From Trichobilharzia regenti (taxonomy: Eukaryota > Platyhelminthes > Trematoda > Strigeidida > Schistosomatidae), in contig OX235264.1 in NCBI GenBank assembly GCA_944472135.2, positions 86,748,319 through 86,812,318 on the forward strand: DNA of 64,000 nucleotides, read 5' to 3'. Of the stretch, positions 1-10,613 are shown piece after piece. A model generated the notes under the pieces. The model did no database searches. It was not told the DNA's origin and worked only from the letters and a program-made list of their open reading frames with translations. Position 1 is the stretch's first letter. Each line of letters starts with the position of its first letter. The position numbers and the translations under genes are program-made.

Positions 1-1374
1 TTTTTCTGGATTGTAAATGAATTTCAAAGCTTGATGATCAGTAACTATGTGAAACTTAGTACCAAAGAGATACTTGTGCAAGCGTCTTATTGCCCATACA
101 ACTGCTAGAGCTTCTTTCTGGGTTTGTGAGTACCCTTGTTCACTCTTACTTAGACGTCTTGAAATACAAATAACAGGTTGTCCATTCTGCTCAAGTACTG
201 CAGCTATACCCATAGGAGAAGCATCTGTAGTGAGAACAGACTTATCTTTCGATGAAAAAGGTTTTAAGAAAGCTTGTTTATTAAGAAACTCCAAAGTTTT
301 TCGCAAGATATTGTCATGTTGTTGTTCCCACTTAAACTGTTTACTGGAGACAATCTCAAAAAGTGGAGATAACCGTTGAGTGAAGTTGGGAATGAATCTG
401 GAGTAAAACTGAAGAGTACCTATCCATGATCTCAACGATGACATATTATTAGGTGACGGTGCTTGAATTAGAGGTGCCAAACGACTAGCATCAGGTCTGA
501 AACCTTCGGAGTCTACTGTGTATCCCAAGCATGATACAGACGACAAAGTGAAATGACATTTAGATGGATTAACAAGAACATTATTCCCACATAAACGCCT
601 GAACAGTTTTAAAAGACGTTCATTATGCAATTCGATATTAGGACCATGAACTATAATGTCGTCTTGATATGACTCAACACCATCTAATCCATCTATCATC
701 TGATTTATTACATTTTGAAATATTGCAGGTGAAACCTTTAAACCAAAAGGCGAGAACTTATACTTGAACAATCCAAATGGAGTATTAATGGTTGTTAATG
801 CACTAGACGCCTCATCAAGAGGAATTTGCAAATAGGCATCTTTTAGATCTATTTTGGAAAAGTATCTTGAGCCATGTAGCTTGTAGAGAATGTCTTCAGT
901 TTCTAGAGTAGTGCAACTTTGCTGTAGTAGACGACTATTGAGTGTAAGGCGGTAGTCACCACAAATTCTAGGTGTTTTTCCATCAGCCTTTAGTGGCGTG
1001 ACAATAGGAGTAGCCCAATTTGAAGACTCAACTGGCATAAGTATGCCTTGCTCAACCAACTTGTCTAACTCTTTCTTAACTGCATCTCGCAATCCATATG
1101 GAAATAATCGGCGTTCCAGGAAGATAGGATCACCCTCTATTTCAAGATGGATGGGCTGAATCTTCATACCACCTACACTCTTTGAACATTGGAGAAGTAA
1201 TTCTCTGAACAAAGATTCATCAAACAACTCAGTACAAAGTGAGATTTCGACATTTAACAATCTAAGGGCTTTTAATCCCAATAAAGATGGACCATATTCA
1301 CTAACAAGAAAGGGAATATTTACAAAATTACCACTGTCTGATTTCAAAGAAATGTTAGTAGCACCGATAAGAGG
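1..1374 (-). pseudogene. Ty3/gypsy pol: reverse transcriptase and start of RNase H (partial)
   Basis: Minus-strand translation in the same frame as the gag-pro ORF at 1375-2382 gives a gypsy-type reverse transcriptase: a TPRICGDYRL block near 1000, the FSKIDLKDAYLQ block near 830-870, and the catalytic YQDD encoded at 658-669. The RNase H start (LTTDASPMG, later VTDHQALKF) lies at about 20-240, and the gene runs off the left edge, so integrase would lie outside. I saw no stop in this frame below 1374. It is separated from the protease only by the TGA at 1375-1377, hence either a dead copy or a stop bypassed during translation. The short plus-strand reading frame at 74-379 is its shadow. Confidence 0.85.
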
Positions 1375-2382
1375 TCATTTATGACCAGTTATTCCAGTAA
1401 TTGAACTAGTAGTAGGGCCTATCTGGACATTCTTACAAATCGATTGTAAATCTTTCTTAGAAATTATAGATTCAGTACTCCCAGTATCAATTATAAAACA
1501 ATGGGACTTGCCTGAACTTGTAGTGAAGGTTCTCATTAGATGAGATTGAGTATTGGGAAAAGTTGAAAGAGACATCGACTGCATTTTACAAGATAAATTG
1601 AAAGAATTATCAGGATTCTGAGTAACATAAGTATTCGAACTTCTGCAAACAGTCTTGATGTGTCCAACTTTACCACATTTGTGACACTTAGCACCCCGAA
1701 AACGGCAAGTGCTTCGTAGATGTAACTTTCCACAGGATAAACACGGTTTAATGTTTTTGATCTCTCTCAGCATTCTATTACTTGTGGACGACAGTTTGGA
1801 TTGCTTTCCATGAACACTTGTATTTTCGACTTTGTACAGCATGACATCAGATACTGACGTAATGGGAGCAGAGTATTCACTGTTGACATCTTCATATGTA
1901 ATACATAAATCTTTAGCAGTTTGAAAGGTACAGGAAGGAATCTGAATTAACTTTTTCTCTAACTTAGGAATATTGATTCCAGCAATTAGACGATCACGTA
2001 GTTGAGTATGCAGCTGATCTCCAAAGTTACACTTTGGAGCTTGAATTTGAAGTTGAAGAATAAAGTCTCTTATCTTCTGCTTGGGAGCACGAACTAGTTT
2101 ATGGAATTGAGCCCTCTCTCGTGTCTCAAAAGTAGTTACATGAAAGTGATCTATCAGAAGTTCACGGAGCTTACCATTTGGCAGAGAAATTGGTTTTTCT
2201 AGAAACGCCAGATTCTTCACTAGGCTATATGCATCTAGCCCAATAGGAGTGATGAAATGTGCTGGTATTTTGTCATCCTGAACGTTCTTTGAAATGCACC
2301 ACGCATCAAAGCATTCAAGATAATCAGCAATCTCCCGCGGAGAACCATTTATACGGAATTTTCCAAGGTTATTTAGTTCCAC
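1375..2382 (-). CDS. Ty3/gypsy gag-protease polyprotein
   Basis: About 335 codons. Residues 1-210 are a gag-like capsid region (IADYLECFDAWCI, then LHTQLRDRLIAGI, as in gypsy retrotransposon gag). Two zinc knuckles follow: Cys214, Cys217, His221, Cys226 and Cys233, Cys236, His241, Cys246. The aspartic protease motif FIIDTGS sits at residues 296-302. Gag would package element RNA and the protease would mature the polyprotein. The frame opens at a GTG; there is no ATG between the upstream stop (2404-2406) and this codon, so the true start is lost or non-canonical. A TGA ends the frame inside the protease, about 35 codons after DTGS, and pol continues directly in frame. Which schistosome gypsy family this is cannot be told by eye. 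Confidence 0.85.
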   Translation of the reverse strand: MELNNLGKFRINGSPREIADYLECFDAWCISKNVQDDKIPAHFITPIGLDAYSLVKNLAFLEKPISLPNGKLRELLIDHFHVTTFETRERAQFHKLVRAPKQKIRDFILQLQIQAPKCNFGDQLHTQLRDRLIAGINIPKLEKKLIQIPSCTFQTAKDLCITYEDVNSEYSAPITSVSDVMLYKVENTSVHGKQSKLSSTSNRMLREIKNIKPCLSCGKLHLRSTCRFRGAKCHKCGKVGHIKTVCRSSNTYVTQNPDNSFNLSCKMQSMSLSTFPNTQSHLMRTFTTSSGKSHCFIIDTGSTESIISKKDLQSICKNVQIGPTTSSITGITGHK

Positions 2383-2395
2383 CGCGACGCCAATT
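2383..2395 (-). promoter_or_regulatory. Gypsy primer binding site (candidate)
   Basis: On the minus strand the LTR end TTACAACA is followed by AATTGGCGTCGCGG. The same arrangement, LTR end then AATTGGCGACGGGG, adjoins the LTR of the second gypsy element at 9708. A TGG directly after an LTR is the usual form of a tRNA-complementary primer site. The priming tRNA was not identified. Confidence 0.5.
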
Positions 2396-2759
2396 TGTTG
2401 TAATTAATTGTAATCGTAGTATTAGTATTTCGAGATGACCGAATTACAAGAATCCAAACAAAACACAGAGAGGGCGGAATTCAGGAATTTGTATTTAGCG
2501 GAATTCTAATGCAATTCATATAAGAAATATTAACAATCAACAGTAAGTATTTAAACAATACAGAGATAGAAATAATCAATCACCACAAAACAGTTCACAT
2601 AGTTCAAATTATTTTCCTAAACGTAGCTAAAAAGATACATAGGTGAAATAATTTTCGTTGCCCAATCTTATTACTTTTGGTATCAGTCACAATAGGAGTT
2701 TGATTGAAGGTATATGAAAGCTCAACTTATGTTCGGAAGCAAAAAAATTAGGTGTTACA
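2396..2759 (-). repeat. 5' LTR of the gypsy element (putative, 364 bp)
   Basis: The segment lies directly upstream of the primer site of the minus-strand gypsy element. On the plus strand it begins TGTTGTAA and ends GTGTTACA, giving the TG...CA ends expected of an LTR. The partner LTR would be beyond the left edge, so length and target duplication cannot be confirmed. Its outer end abuts the first copy of the LTR-like repeat at 2760. Confidence 0.5.
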
Positions 2760-3096
2760 GTGGTGTGAGCTGGTTACTAGCCGAATTGGTAGAGAGTAAT
2801 TTACGTCAATGTTTACGCAATCAATGTTGGTCGTGAGAAAAATAAGAACAAAGACTGATTCAACAACCAAACACAGCAGACTTTGTGTAGGCGGATACAA
2901 TCTGCAGATAGACAATCTGAACTTCAGTAAACGGCCAAAAAGAGATAAAAGATTAACGTTCAGCGAGAAACCACCAATCAGAAGACGGTGTATGTTTGCT
3001 TAAAATAATCTATAATAATATACATGAAAATCTATAAATATCTGTTGATTTCGTAAATAAACGATCTGGTGCATGGCCCTTGTCTTTTGTTGTCAC
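2760..3096 (+). repeat. Unknown LTR-like repeat, copy 1
   Basis: Shares its whole length, with divergence, with 6120-6430 (minus) and 12149-12459 (plus). Common blocks are ATTTACGTCAATGTTTA, GGTCGTGAGAAAAAT, GCGGATAC and, near the end, CATGGCCCTTGTCTT. It carries no coding capacity that I can see; the 64-codon frame at 2809-3003 is not shared by the other copies. Confidence 0.6.
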
Positions 3097-4149
3097 ATTA
3101 TTACTTAACATATCAAGCCAGTTTCCATACACAAACACATTTTGAAAGGCTAACGAATTGATTTCTTTTCTTCAGAGTCATTCATGGAACCTCCATTATG
3201 GTATTTATTATTTATAGTTGCAGAAAATGCTTCGGTACATTCAGAAAAAATGCTGAATTCTCACTTAACAGAAACTTTTATGATTTGAGCAAGTGACCAT
3301 AATAAAATACAGAAAAAATATATAAGTGTGCCATAGTATTTCACTGTCCATTCGTCCTTATCCCTGTTTATATTCTGGGGAGTGTTCAGTTGCAGATAAT
3401 GAGGAAGAAGAGGTTTCTTAGGACAGCATGAGTTCGACAGACTTCTAGAGGAATCCTTTTTCAACAGAATAGCCACTTTAAAAATCTTTAGGTTAAATTA
3501 TGTTTGTAGGGGGCTTAACAATGAGCTCAACAAATGTGAGAAATATCAGAATAAAAATCTAAGTTAATGGAAGAATATTGAGACAGCATATTATAGACAT
3601 ACATATAAATGAGTTATAAAAGCTAATGGTTGCTTGAAAATACAGTCCACTACTACAAACTAATAATATAATGCACAGACCCAGTTCAATGCGCGGTCGT
3701 GTCCACTGGTAGTTTTGTTTACCGGTTGTTGAAGTGTCTTTGGATGAGAACGAGATGTTCTTTTAAATTCCAAAGAATACACCACGATGACTAAAAGAGT
3801 AAGTAGACAGTATGAACTGGTGAGAAAATGAACCAACACACAGCACGACTATATTTTCATTCGAACGCGGAAGTTATTTATAATTGACAAAGAAGTTAAC
3901 TAAAAAAAAGTTATGTACATTGTATCCATTTGTAACATTTGGCAAAAAGTGTACAAATTTATTGTTCAGTACTCCACATATTAATGTACACTGAGAAGAC
4001 AGAACAGTGTCGATATAAAGAACAGAATTCCCTAAAACCGTGTCTTTTTATGGACAGAAACTACCAGAGATAACCAGTTGTATTCAACAGTGATAAGTTC
4101 AAATTATAAAATAATGGAAAAGATTTCTAACCCATGTGGAGAATATTGA
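3097..4149. other. Non-coding stretch, nothing recognised
   Basis: AT-rich sequence with only short unsupported frames such as the 71-codon one at 3261-3476. I see no repeat shared with the rest of the window. Confidence 0.5.
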
Positions 4150-4530
4150 ATTAGTTTTGTACTCTGAGCTATTTAATTTAATTGCGAAGCTCTTGTCGTC
4201 CTTCTAGACAACATCTTCAGTGAAGATTTTAGCATAAAATGAACTTATTTAAATTCTCCATAAATGATGAAACTGTATCTGCTGGTATCCAATCATGACT
4301 GGTTGTTAATTCACATCTCGATTGGACATTTTTATTGACTTGGAATTCCAGCTTTCTTGCCATGTGATTTACTCTTTATTAGTTGGTAAATTTGGCCAAT
4401 AATTTACCTGAGTACCAGGCTTCTAGGACTTCCCTGGCATTTCTGGTGTTTCCTCTGTTTAAAATTTCTGCATTATCCCAGTCAAAGTGATGTCCATAAC
4501 TATCTATATGCACTGATATGAAAGAATATA
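4150..4530 (-). mobile_element. Penelope-like element, 3' relic
   Basis: The minus strand at about 4390-4515 encodes GHHFDWDNAEILNRGN followed by REVLEAWYSG, the conserved C-terminal part of the Penelope GIY-YIG endonuclease region. Below it lies the 3' tail, reading CTGAAGATGTTGTCTAGAAGG on the minus strand at about 4195-4222, a sequence typical of Penelope 3' ends. The reverse transcriptase and the GIY-YIG core are missing, so this is a 5'-truncated dead copy. Confidence 0.7.
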
Positions 4531-6115
4531 TATATCGTGCTGTAAAAAGGCATGATATAACTAGGGGAGCAAAGTGAACGAAATTGGACAGAAAGTTGGC
4601 AAAGAATATGTTATTTATAATTTCATTCTACTCCTATTTATGTAAACTGAAGACACATAGTCGTGTATTTAGAAGTTTATTTGCATTGTAATATTAGAGG
4701 GGAGATACAATATTAAAACGGTGTACGTTAAAAGAATCTCTTCCATAACCTTTGTTTCTACTTCCGTCTTCTGTGGAAATGGAAAATTAAATTTCTTACC
4801 TCAAAAATACAAAAAGTATGAAATTTATTTATTATTATAATTACTAAGTACTTCTATAAACCTATTCACTGTTCAGCGATTCATTTTTTCTCCAGAATCT
4901 GTTGTTGATTTACTGCAGAGATTTTTAAATACACATTCAAATGTCCATGGTAATGTGGTGCTGTGATACAGACAATGGGTTCTAATGGAATATTATTCTC
5001 ACAGTAAGAGTCATTGCATTTGTTGGTGTTAACGCCTGAATACTATTTCCACAGTTCAATACTGCATTAACAACAGAATAATATCTATATTTGGATATTC
5101 TATTTGATGCTGTTTAATGTAGACCAAAATCATAAGCTCAGTTATTGGTTAAAGAATATAAACTGTATAGATATAAATAGCCATTTGATCACTTGAAAAT
5201 ATACCTTGGCATCCATGTCTTGCCTTCTGCTGTTACAATAGGGAATGACCATAATGTGAAAGGGAAATATGCTTCACTCGACTATCTTCAAGCAAGAACA
5301 ATTCTTAGTTGCAGATGATATTTTGATACATTTTAGTGACCAGTTATAATTGAGTACTGCCCTGTAGTAAATTTTATTCCATCATATGAAGACATCTTAT
5401 CATCTGAAATCTTACTTTTTATTTAGTTGATATTAATAGCGCTTGGATTTATGTATTCATCTTTTTTTTTCACCTGCTTTATTCGCAGATGAACGATTTA
5501 TAATTTTTATGATATGGTAGCTAAAACGTCACACTTGATACTACATTTTATGAACTTTCATTTAGCATCAGTAACATTCTCTTGAGTAAATTATTACACG
5601 TACTACATGAGTTTCCTGAAGGTTAAAATCTTCCTAAAACACTAAATATTTATGATTATTTTTCAGTATATTAAGGTAACAATATTTGAATATTTATTCT
5701 TTGAAAAAGGGAAAATACTAAAATGTTTCATATATCCTAATGTGGGGAGGGCTACTGATAAGGCTTATCAGTAGTATGTAAAGAGACATTGGTCGGTATA
5801 AAACATAAAAATAGCAGGGAGATAGATTTGATTTCAGAGAAGGCAAATGATACAGGATTGTGAGGATACATGGGAGACGTAAAAGGAATATAAAGAAACA
5901 CAATATGATCTACTATAACACACAGATATGCGAAAACTGTGTGTTGAAAATAAGGTATACATAATTTGGCTACATAGAGATACCAATTTCCTAGTAAATA
6001 TTCCTTATCCAAATCTTTCATCTTCCACTGTTTCACTACCAATAATGCCTTGGTATCATTTCAAGTCAGCTGGAATAAATGTGTAAGGCTTAGAGTCAAG
6101 TAATTTCCTGAAGTC
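4531..6115. other. Non-coding stretch, nothing recognised
   Basis: AT-rich. Two overlapping minus frames at 5718-5903 and 5752-6042 (61 and 96 codons) are hydrophobic and low in complexity, resemble no family I know, and have no supporting splice or repeat context. Confidence 0.5.
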
Positions 6116-6119
6116 CCAT

Positions 6120-6430
6120 TGTAACAACAGAAGACAAGGGCCAAGCAACAGATCGTTTAAAAAGGAAATCAACACATATCTATTGATTTTCATGTACATA
6201 TTATAGATTGTTGTTAGCAGAAAAACACCCTTCTGATTGGTTGTTTCTCACAGAAAGTTAACATTGCATCTCTTTGTGGCTGTTTCTTGAATATCAGATC
6301 ATCTATATGCTAACCGTATCCGCCCACGCAAAGCCTTTCTTCTCATTTTTCTCACGACCAATATTGGGGACATAAACATTGGCGTAAGTTGATATCTATC
6401 AACTTTGGCTAGTAGCCAGCTCTGACCACA
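6120..6430 (-). repeat. Unknown LTR-like repeat, copy 2 (solo LTR candidate)
   Basis: 311 bp. On the minus strand it starts TGTGGTCAGAGC and ends CTGTTGTTACA, so it has TG...CA ends. CCAT occurs at 6116-6119 and again at 6431-6434, a possible 4-bp target duplication. It matches copies at 2760 and 12149. Together these suggest a solo LTR, but no internal region of such an element is present here. Confidence 0.6.
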
Positions 6431-6434
6431 CCAT

Positions 6435-7303
6435 AGGTGGAAACGTCTGGATCAAGAGAGAAGCAAGCCGATCCACTACCTATCTTAGTTCAAGTGTGAG
6501 CTTGAAAGGTGAGATTTTTAAAAAAACCTGAATTAATCTCACCAACCTGTGCGATTCATAATAAGTATTTTGAGTTTTAAAAACAGATCCAAGCCAATTA
6601 ACGTATTTCAAGAGATGTAGCAATATAGGATAATTAAAAACAATGAATCGTAAAAATATAAGTGACTCTTCGGCTTATTATTATCCACTATTTCAACACC
6701 ATGAATACTTATTCCTCTCGTCTGCTTTTTGTTTTATTTGATCAATAATTCTGATGTGGTCATTTCTTTCTTATTACCTTTATACTTTCGTTTGCTTGAT
6801 CAAATATGTGAAAAATTTGAATACATGAGAAAAAAACTATTTCCTGTGTAGATGATGTATATTTTTTAAACAAATGAAAAGAGGGGTATAATACGATAGT
6901 GTAAATTTGAACATGAAATTGATGAGTAACCATTTGAATATTGGAATTTGAGTTTCACCTTACTTGTGTTAAATAGGTAGAATATACTTCATAAGTAGAT
7001 TTTAACTAAATTATTTCCCTCAAATTCTAGTTGTTGTTTCTTGTAATAAGAAACCTTACTAATTTACTTCTGTATTTAAGGGTATACAAATTATGAATAT
7101 GACTTTCCTTAGTAGCTCATGATTTCTTCAACTTTGAGCTATAAAACTCTGAAATATTACTGCCTTTATAATGTAATCTAGAAGGGATCACAGTCAGAAT
7201 AAGCTGCACTTTATTGACAGTCCGGAAAACCTAATGTCAGTAGTGAATATTTTTTTATTCTCATGAGTCGTTATGGTGCTTTCCAAATAAATGCCACCAT
7301 TAA
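6435..7303. other. Non-coding stretch, nothing recognised
   Basis: AT-rich, no reading frame of useful length and no match elsewhere in the window. Confidence 0.5.
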
Positions 7304-7600
7304 AGTGACAGCTGGCTGCAAGCCAGAACTATAGACAACAATTTACGTCAATGTTTATGTCCCGAATCAGAGTCATGAGAAAAACACTAACAAAGCTTAA
7401 CCATGAGAGAATCACCAGCCAATCACAGTGGAGTTAAAGTGTGGAAATATGATTCGCAGATACACGGCTTGATTTTCTGAAAAACGGCCACAAAGAGATA
7501 ACAGAATAACCATCAGCTAGAAAAAAACCAATCAGAGGAGGTTGCTTCTCTCCTTGATACCCAGCTCTGCAGCAGCAGATGAATGTACAAATACACATGA
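7304..7600 (+). repeat. Unknown LTR-like repeat, copy 3 (divergent)
   Basis: Retains AATTTACGTCAATGTTTATGTCCC, then CGGCCACAAAGAGATAACAG and AACCAATCAGAGGAGG in the same order as the other copies, with many substitutions and an extra insert in the middle. The ends are hard to place. Confidence 0.5.
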
Positions 7601-8270
7601 AATTAGACATTCAACGTAACATTTTCTTGACATTAAGGTATACTAGGGGACGGCTACAGTAAGTTATTCGTAAAGTAACAGCAAAGAACGTTTTCCTCAA
7701 TGATCTCATGGGACGATTTTTAAATAACTCACTCAGAGTGTCACCCCTAAAATTCTAAGTTTAGGTGCTTGTTAGTTTCCTTTATTAGTCTACTTTTATA
7801 AAGTACTGACTGTTTAATTAATTGAAGAATTACATATTAATTTCATAAAGGAGACATTCCTTGGCATTTCACTCACAAGCATAGTTTACCTACTAAAAAA
7901 CTCCGTAGGATAATAACTTTACTAGTTTACTTTCGTTATGCATAGAATATAATGTGACAATCTAACTTATACTATTGAAATGAGAAACTACTGTTTAAAT
8001 CTTAAAGTGTCAATCTCTTCCCTTTTTGTAACTATTTGTTATAAGTCTAAAAGTCAATATTTCAACAACTCCATGCGATATATTCAAAGCACTCATCATC
8101 CAGTACAAAATTTGTTTTATGGAATCATTTATTCTAATGGCTACGATGTCGAACAGTAAATGTAAGTCTTACAGAATTTTGAATATCTTTTTGTGAATGA
8201 TTTACCTAAAGAAACTTTAAAACGAATACCTTTCGTTTGTATTTTTGGAGCTAACTTTAGTTTCAGCAAG
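7601..8270. other. Non-coding stretch, nothing recognised
   Basis: AT-rich, without frames or repeats that I can connect with known families. Confidence 0.5.
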
Positions 8271-8275
8271 GTAAC

Positions 8276-8693
8276 TGTTACAACTGTAGGGTATTGAATG
8301 AAGACGTTTTCACCTTATTCTGTCTGCGCCTGAACTAATCTGTCTATCTGCTCGTCGTACCTTCCGACTTAGCAAAGCACGCAAATATCAAAAGACAAAG
8401 GCTGGACTGTGACTGTGTATTGAGGTGCAACAACGATAAAGAAAACCATGGTATTTATACATTTTACAACAATATGGACAGCTAACAGCATTTGAAATAA
8501 TTGACCTTAATAGCCAATAACAAAGTGTGTGAGAAATGATAATATGCCATATGTGCGACATTGACAGTCACTACCAAAATGCGTGAGAATGATAATATAC
8601 CATATATACAAAATTAGCAGTCACTACCAAAATGCGTGAGAATGATAATATACAAAATTAGCAGTCAATACCAAAATATGTGGGATCCTATCA
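8276..8693 (-). repeat. 3' LTR of the deleted gypsy element (418 bp)
   Basis: Minus strand starts TGATAGGATCCCACATA and ends GTTGTAACA. It contains about three tandem copies of a ~50-bp unit built around CAGTCACTACCAAAATGCGTGAGAATGATAATATAC, one fewer than the other LTR. Confidence 0.9.
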
Positions 8694-9026
8694 CCTCCCC
8701 CCGTAAAGAGTGTAGGACTTGCTTTTTGGATCTATTTGAAAAGGTTTCGGAGCTCTTCTTTGTCGAGTTGACCTTTGCGTGGTACTGGATAGAGCGTGAT
8801 CTGTGTGTCTGACACATAACTGTCCTTTTTCATTCGTACGATAATGCAGCAAGAATTTATCCAAAATTTTTTCTGTTGTTCCCTCCCCCTTCGCTTTTGC
8901 ATAAGCACGCTTAAAGGTGTCGACGAAACGTTCAGTAATAGTTGACGTAGGTGGGACACTGTTGCAATTGATGTGGCAGAATGCATAGGAAATATCTCTG
9001 GCCATTTGGAAAACGCGTCGACACAT
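8691..9026 (-). pseudogene. Gypsy integrase C-terminal part
   Basis: Encodes ERFVDTFKRAYAKAKG, which follows the catalytic glutamate region of gypsy integrases, then LDKFLLHYRTN and a basic tail closing in YTLYGGR*, whose last codons overlap the polypurine tract. It is in a different frame from the N-terminal integrase part at 8732-9502. The stretch that should hold the second catalytic aspartate is missing between the two, so the integrase is dead. Confidence 0.8.
8694..8703 (-). promoter_or_regulatory. Polypurine tract of the deleted gypsy element
   Basis: On the minus strand GGGGGGAGG stands directly before the LTR start TGATAGGATCCC, the usual place for the plus-strand primer of an LTR retrotransposon. 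Confidence 0.8.
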
Positions 9027-9502
9027 ATTAAGAAATGCATACTATTGAACGGTCCAGCGAAGTCAACATGAACACGGGACCATGGTTTGTCCGGTCGTGG
9101 CCAGGAACATAGTTCTGTCTTGCGTGGACACTTTGATGCTTGAGCACATTTACTACACTTGCGAACGAGGTCTTCGATATGGTCATCGATGTTGGGCCAG
9201 TAAACATAACTGCGAGCGATCGCCTTCATTCTCCCAACACCAGGATGTGATATATGAAGCTGCCGAAGCACATGGTCACGAAGATTAGCTGGAACCACAA
9301 CACGATCAGCAAACATTATGCATCCATTAACGATGGATAGGGATTGGCGTCGCTGGTAAAACTGTTTTAAAACATTTGAATGAACATGTGGAGGCCAGCC
9401 AAATCGGATGAACTTTGATACTTGCTGTAAAACTGGATCATGCAGTGTGTGTCTGGCAACCTCAACTGCAGTCACCGGAAGATCGTCCAGAGAGATAGAC
9501 AT
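8732..9502 (-). pseudogene. Gypsy integrase N-terminal part
   Basis: Residues about 80-125 hold the zinc-binding H2C2 module: HVLRQLHISHPGVGRM, then CSKCAQASKC. The catalytic core begins at VHVDFAGPF (first aspartate) and continues FLICVDAFSKWPEIFP. After about residue 175 the reading departs from the integrase fold, which resumes in another frame at 8691-9026. The ATG at 9502 is only the first Met left after the 5' deletion; in an intact element this would be inside a gag-pol polyprotein. Confidence 0.85.
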
Positions 9503-9580
9503 TATAATTGGGTTGTAATTAACACAGTCAAAAATGTTATATAGTTGCGCTGAACAGAATAAAAACTGTCGTCGTTTGCT

Positions 9581-9707
9581 TGCTATAACTGCGATGAATT
9601 AAAGTAAATCCCCGTCGCCAATTGTTATAACTGCACTGAATTAAAGTAAACCCCGTCGCCAATTTGTTATAACTGCACTGAATTAAGGTAAAACCCCGTC
9701 GCCAATT
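9581..9707 (-). repeat. Triplicated primer-binding-site block (3 x 42-43 bp)
   Basis: Three head-to-tail units, at 9581-9622, 9623-9664 and 9665-9707, each reading approximately TGTTATAACTGCACTGAA followed by CCCCGTCGCCAATT on the plus strand. On the element's own strand each contains ATTGGCGACGGGG, the expected primer site. The last unit abuts the 5' LTR at 9708. Confidence 0.85.
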
Positions 9708-10179
9708 TGTTATAGCTGTAGGGAATTGAATGAAGACGTTTTCACCTTATTCTGTCTGCGCCTGAACTAATCTGTCTATCTGCTCGTCGTACCTTCCGAC
9801 TTAGTAAAGCACGCAAATATCAAAAGACAAAGGCTGGACTGTGACTGTGTATTGAAGTGCAACAACGATAAAGAAAGCCATGGTATTTATACATTTTACA
9901 ACAATATGGACAGCTAACAGCATTTGAAATAATTTATCTTAATAGCCAATAACAAAGTGCGTGAGAGATGATAATATACCATATGTGCGAGGTTGACAGT
10001 CAGTAACAAAATGTGTGGGAATGATAATATACCATATATACAAAATTAGCAGTCACTACCAAAATGCGTGAGAATGATAATATACAAAATTAGCAGTCAA
10101 TACCAAAATGTGTGAGAATGATAACATACCATATATGCAAGTTTAAACAGTCAATACCAAAATATGTGGGATCCTATCA
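9708..10179 (-). repeat. 5' LTR of the deleted gypsy element (472 bp)
   Basis: Same ends as the 3' LTR. The extra length comes from one more copy of the internal ~54-bp unit, at about 10107-10160, including GATAACATACCATATATGC. Confidence 0.9.
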
Positions 10180-10285
10180 GTAACCCAACTTACGGGGGCT
10201 AAAATGAACAATATGAGAACCTGAATTCCAAGTTTTGAACTTAAATTCAGATACTACTATCAAACGCAATCATATAAGCATCGGT

Positions 10286-10416
10286 GGCACAGCAGTTAGG
10301 GCGCTCGCAGACCATATACATGGTCCGGGGTTCGGTCTCCGGTGGACGCAAACCTGACATCAATGATCGGCCTGCTAAATTTGAGCTGCCGATATCACAT
10401 GCTGAAAATTCCATAA
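10286..10416 (+). mobile_element. tRNA-derived SINE, copy 1
   Basis: Begins with a polymerase III box-A-like TGGCACAGCAG (10285-10295) and has a box-B-like GGTTCGGTCTCC near 10331. It matches the minus-strand copy at about 14349-14513 through CACCTGA/ACCTGACAT, GGTCGGCCTGC and CATGCTGAAAATTCCATA. The 3' end is cut where the Penelope relic begins. Confidence 0.75.
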
Positions 10417-10613
10417 GTACTCAGTCTTCTGTTGACCATTGCTGCAATGCTTTCACTTTTATAATCAATTTGAATGCATATTGGCTTTTTCTGCACTGTG
10501 ATTTGTTTTACGTTTAAGACTTCAGATCTTCCATACTCGTTAGTGAACCTTTGAGGTGAACTTGATTATAAAGGTGAAAACATTGCAGCAATGGTCAACA
10601 GAAGACTGAGTAC
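10417..10613. repeat. Perfect 33-bp inverted repeat with imperfect extension
   Basis: GTACTCAGTCTTCTGTTGAC... at 10417-10449 is the exact reverse complement of 10581-10613. With a few mismatches the pairing extends inward to about 10469 and 10561, leaving a loop of about 90 bp. Confidence 0.9.

Larger units (their letters stand above)
8276..10179 (-). mobile_element. Internally deleted Ty3/gypsy element with two LTRs
   Basis: A 1.9-kb minus-strand element. LTRs lie at 8276-8693 (3') and 9708-10179 (5'). GTAAC at 8271-8275 is repeated at 10180-10184, a perfect 5-bp target duplication that fixes both ends. The inside passes from primer sites straight to an integrase relic: gag, protease, reverse transcriptase and RNase H are missing. 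By eye the LTRs differ at a few per cent of positions plus one ~54-bp length difference, so the copy is fairly young. It could only have moved with enzymes from another copy. Confidence 0.9.

Noticed and set aside
74..379. Plus-strand 101-codon frame as a gene
   Set aside because: It lies opposite the gypsy RNase H and RT connection, which gives a convincing protein on the minus strand.
5718..6042. Two overlapping hydrophobic minus frames
   Set aside because: Low complexity, no splice or repeat support, and the length is expected by chance in AT-rich DNA.
9581..9707. Short regular repeats that could suggest a CRISPR array
   Set aside because: The units are directly joined without spacers, contain a retroelement primer site, and the genome is eukaryotic.
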